Origin: Desulfitibacter alkalitolerans DSM 16504
GTDB taxonomy: Bacteria; Bacillota; DSM-16504; Desulfitibacterales; Desulfitibacteraceae
Length of the DNA stretch: 64,000 bases
NCBI RefSeq assembly: GCF_000620305.1
Contig: NZ_KK211100.1
Location: 866,735 to 930,734, forward strand
Direction of reading: 5' to 3'
Notes under the pieces: generated by a model
The model's database searches: none
The model's input: the letters and a program-made list of their open reading frames with translations, nothing else
What the model was told of the DNA's origin: nothing
Shown: positions 62,764-64,000 of the stretch, piece by piece
How positions within the stretch are numbered: the stretch's first letter is position 1
Layout of the letters: each line of letters starts with the position of its first letter
Position numbers and translations under genes: made by a program

Positions 62764-64000
62764 TTAGGGGCCACAATTTCCTTGAGATCCATTATATATT
62801 GTATTGGGATTGTCTCCAGGCCCACCCAGGCTGTCTGAGGGAATTGAAATATCCTGGCCTGGCATTTGTTGATCAACCTGTGAATCTTGAGGTGGAGCTC
62901 CAATATCTGAGCCAGGAATATCTGCAACGGCTGTTGGGATGCTCGAACTACCTGCCCCGCCCACTGCTGCACCGGCTGCTGCTCCTATGGATGGTGCAGC
63001 ACCGGCAGCCACGGCTTCGTTTCTGCCCTGACTTACCCACCATGTTCCAAAATCCCTGCCATATTCATCCCAACCCCCATCATGGGCTGAAGCTCCCGTT
63101 GTCAAAAACCAGATAATATTAATTCCAAAAAACATGGTAAAAAAAACGTTTATGGCAGCATTTCTTGTCTTTGCCATTAGGAAAATGCCTCCTCCCAAGA
63201 GCAAAGCAGCAGCCAGGTAAGCACTATGCGGCCTGAAGGGTAAAAATATAAATGCCAGGCCTCCCAGTACTACAGCTGTTAAAAGGACTATTAAATACCC
63301 ATCATTAAATGGTCTTGCAGGCTTTTTACTCATAAAAATGCGCTGCCAATCAAAGTAAGCCAGCTTAATGGCAATATACATAAGCCCTTCATAACGAGAG
63401 GTTAACAGTAAAAAGAACGCAGCAACCAGGATAAATGAAATATAAATGTTCTTTACCATAATGTTCACGACTAGAACTATGGCCATGGTAATTAAAAAAA
63501 CACCAATATTTCTGCTGCCCAATTGTTTAAATCCCTTTAAAACCCACCCTGGTGTAGAGATTATTTCTTTGAGGAATTTTACAGGACCATTTCCTAGAAT
63601 TCGAACAAAGATTATGTAAGATGCCAGCCATCCTGCTATTGTCCAAAAAAAGGTGGCCCTGCCCACGTTGTTGTGGTTATGCCATTTTAACGCAAGGATA
63701 TCAGCCGCCCAGCTGCTGATTTTTAGATAGCCATTATTGACTACAACAAGCAGATAGGTATGAACTGCCCATACCAAAAAACCAATTACAGCAGCCCTAA
63801 TAAGCATTTTAGGAATATTTTTTATTATGCCTCTTATTATTAATGCCAGAAACTGCAGTAAGGTCTGGGGACTTTGTGCTGTTTGGAAGCGTTCTTTATT
63901 GCTGGAAGCTTCATTATTTGGTATCTGTTCTTGTACCCAATTGGTTCCATCCCACATGAGCCAGCTGCCGTCAGTCTGGTTTATATGCCACCAGTTTCCA
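62764..64000 (-). CDS. Multi-pass membrane protein (5' part beyond window)
   Basis: The frame is open to the right edge: codons beyond the ATG at 63957 continue NWWHINQTDGSWLMWDGTNW, and that ATG lacks a ribosome site, so the true start lies outside. The visible N-terminus is a Trp-rich motif of the kind seen in small target- or scaffold-binding N-terminal domains. It is followed by about eight membrane helices (residues 45-310 of the visible part) and a Gly/Ala/Pro/Asp-rich tail of about 90 residues without Cys pairs or sorting signal. It precedes the Rhs gene by about 115 bp on the same strand and could be its membrane partner, for instance for export. The family is not recognised. Confidence 0.65.
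   Translation of the reverse strand, partial: GNWWHINQTDGSWLMWDGTNWVQEQIPNNEASSNKERFQTAQSPQTLLQFLALIIRGIIKNIPKMLIRAAVIGFLVWAVHTYLLVVVNNGYLKISSWAADILALKWHNHNNVGRATFFWTIAGWLASYIIFVRILGNGPVKFLKEIISTPGWVLKGFKQLGSRNIGVFLITMAIVLVVNIMVKNIYISFILVAAFFLLLTSRYEGLMYIAIKLAYFDWQRIFMSKKPARPFNDGYLIVLLTAVVLGGLAFIFLPFRPHSAYLAAALLLGGGIFLMAKTRNAAINVFFTMFFGINIIWFLTTGASAHDGGWDEYGRDFGTWWVSQGRNEAVAAGAAPSIGAAAGAAVGGAGSSSIPTAVADIPGSDIGAPPQDSQVDQQMPGQDISIPSDSLGGPGDNPNTIYNGSQGNCGP

Noticed and set aside
62673-62972. 99-codon minus-strand ORF between the Rhs and membrane-protein genes
   Set aside because: Most of it overlaps the 3' end of the membrane-protein gene in another frame and it has no good ribosome site.

Overview
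The window comes from a low-GC, Gram-positive, endospore-forming anaerobe, most likely a member of the Clostridia. Evidence: strong AGGAGG-type ribosome binding sites, a spore-germination (gerA/B/C) locus, rubrerythrin, a molybdenum hydroxylase, class D sortase, SipW-type signal peptidase and AT-rich intergenic DNA. Nearly all genes lie on the minus strand. No rRNA, tRNA, transposase or CRISPR array was seen. I do not name a species.

Layout (window coordinates): a sensor-protein fragment at the left edge; cell-wall amidase, a lipoprotein glycosidase, an orphan DNA methyltransferase, DegV and RarD (0.5-7.2 kb); a small DUF1540 gene facing a complete phosphonate operon phnD-C-E-E-G-H-I-J-K-M-L followed by an inositol-phosphatase-like gene (7.4-17.9 kb); divergent from it, a response regulator with no visible kinase, a coiled-coil protein without a normal start codon, and a secreted coiled-coil/stalk protein (18.2-20.7 kb); a surface-fibre locus (20.8-31.1 kb); two tandem universal stress proteins and rubrerythrin (31.6-34.3 kb); a two-gene signalling operon, CheB-CheR-PAS plus PAS-GGDEF-HD-GYP (34.4-39.6 kb); gerC, gerB and a broken gerA (39.8-43.1 kb); a tautomerase and a three-subunit xanthine-dehydrogenase-type enzyme behind a guanine-class purine riboswitch (43.4-47.5 kb); a DUF3810 membrane protein; the glycogen operon glgB-C-D-A-P (48.8-57.0 kb); and an Rhs/YD-repeat island with zinc-ribbon and membrane proteins that runs off the right edge.

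The most interesting region is 20.8-31.1 kb. It encodes a SipW peptidase, three proteins with SipW-type signal peptides (one TasA-like, one TasA-like with a beta-propeller-like insertion, one with another inserted domain), a protein with an MPDTG sorting signal beside a class D sortase, an acidic-repeat membrane protein and a secreted transglutaminase-like protein. Three c-di-GMP-I riboswitch aptamers are visible on the coding strand: one before the TasA-like gene and two in tandem before the transglutaminase gene, with an intrinsic terminator between the two. Upstream of the first gene are seven GTTAT-like pentamers at exactly 11-bp spacing, and the neighbouring gene is a SARP/BTAD-type activator with a degenerate GGDEF-like C-terminus. 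SARP-family proteins bind direct repeats of this pitch. My reading is a biofilm or surface-fibre system under both a dedicated activator and c-di-GMP; a protein with intact GGDEF and HD-GYP motifs lies about 3 kb beyond the regulator gene.

Other points: the phn operon lacks visible phnN and phnP but ends with an IMPase-family gene; it also holds a tiny ORF between phnM and phnL. The purine riboswitch is followed by a long rod-like RNA fold. gerA seems to have lost an internal segment and its reading frame.
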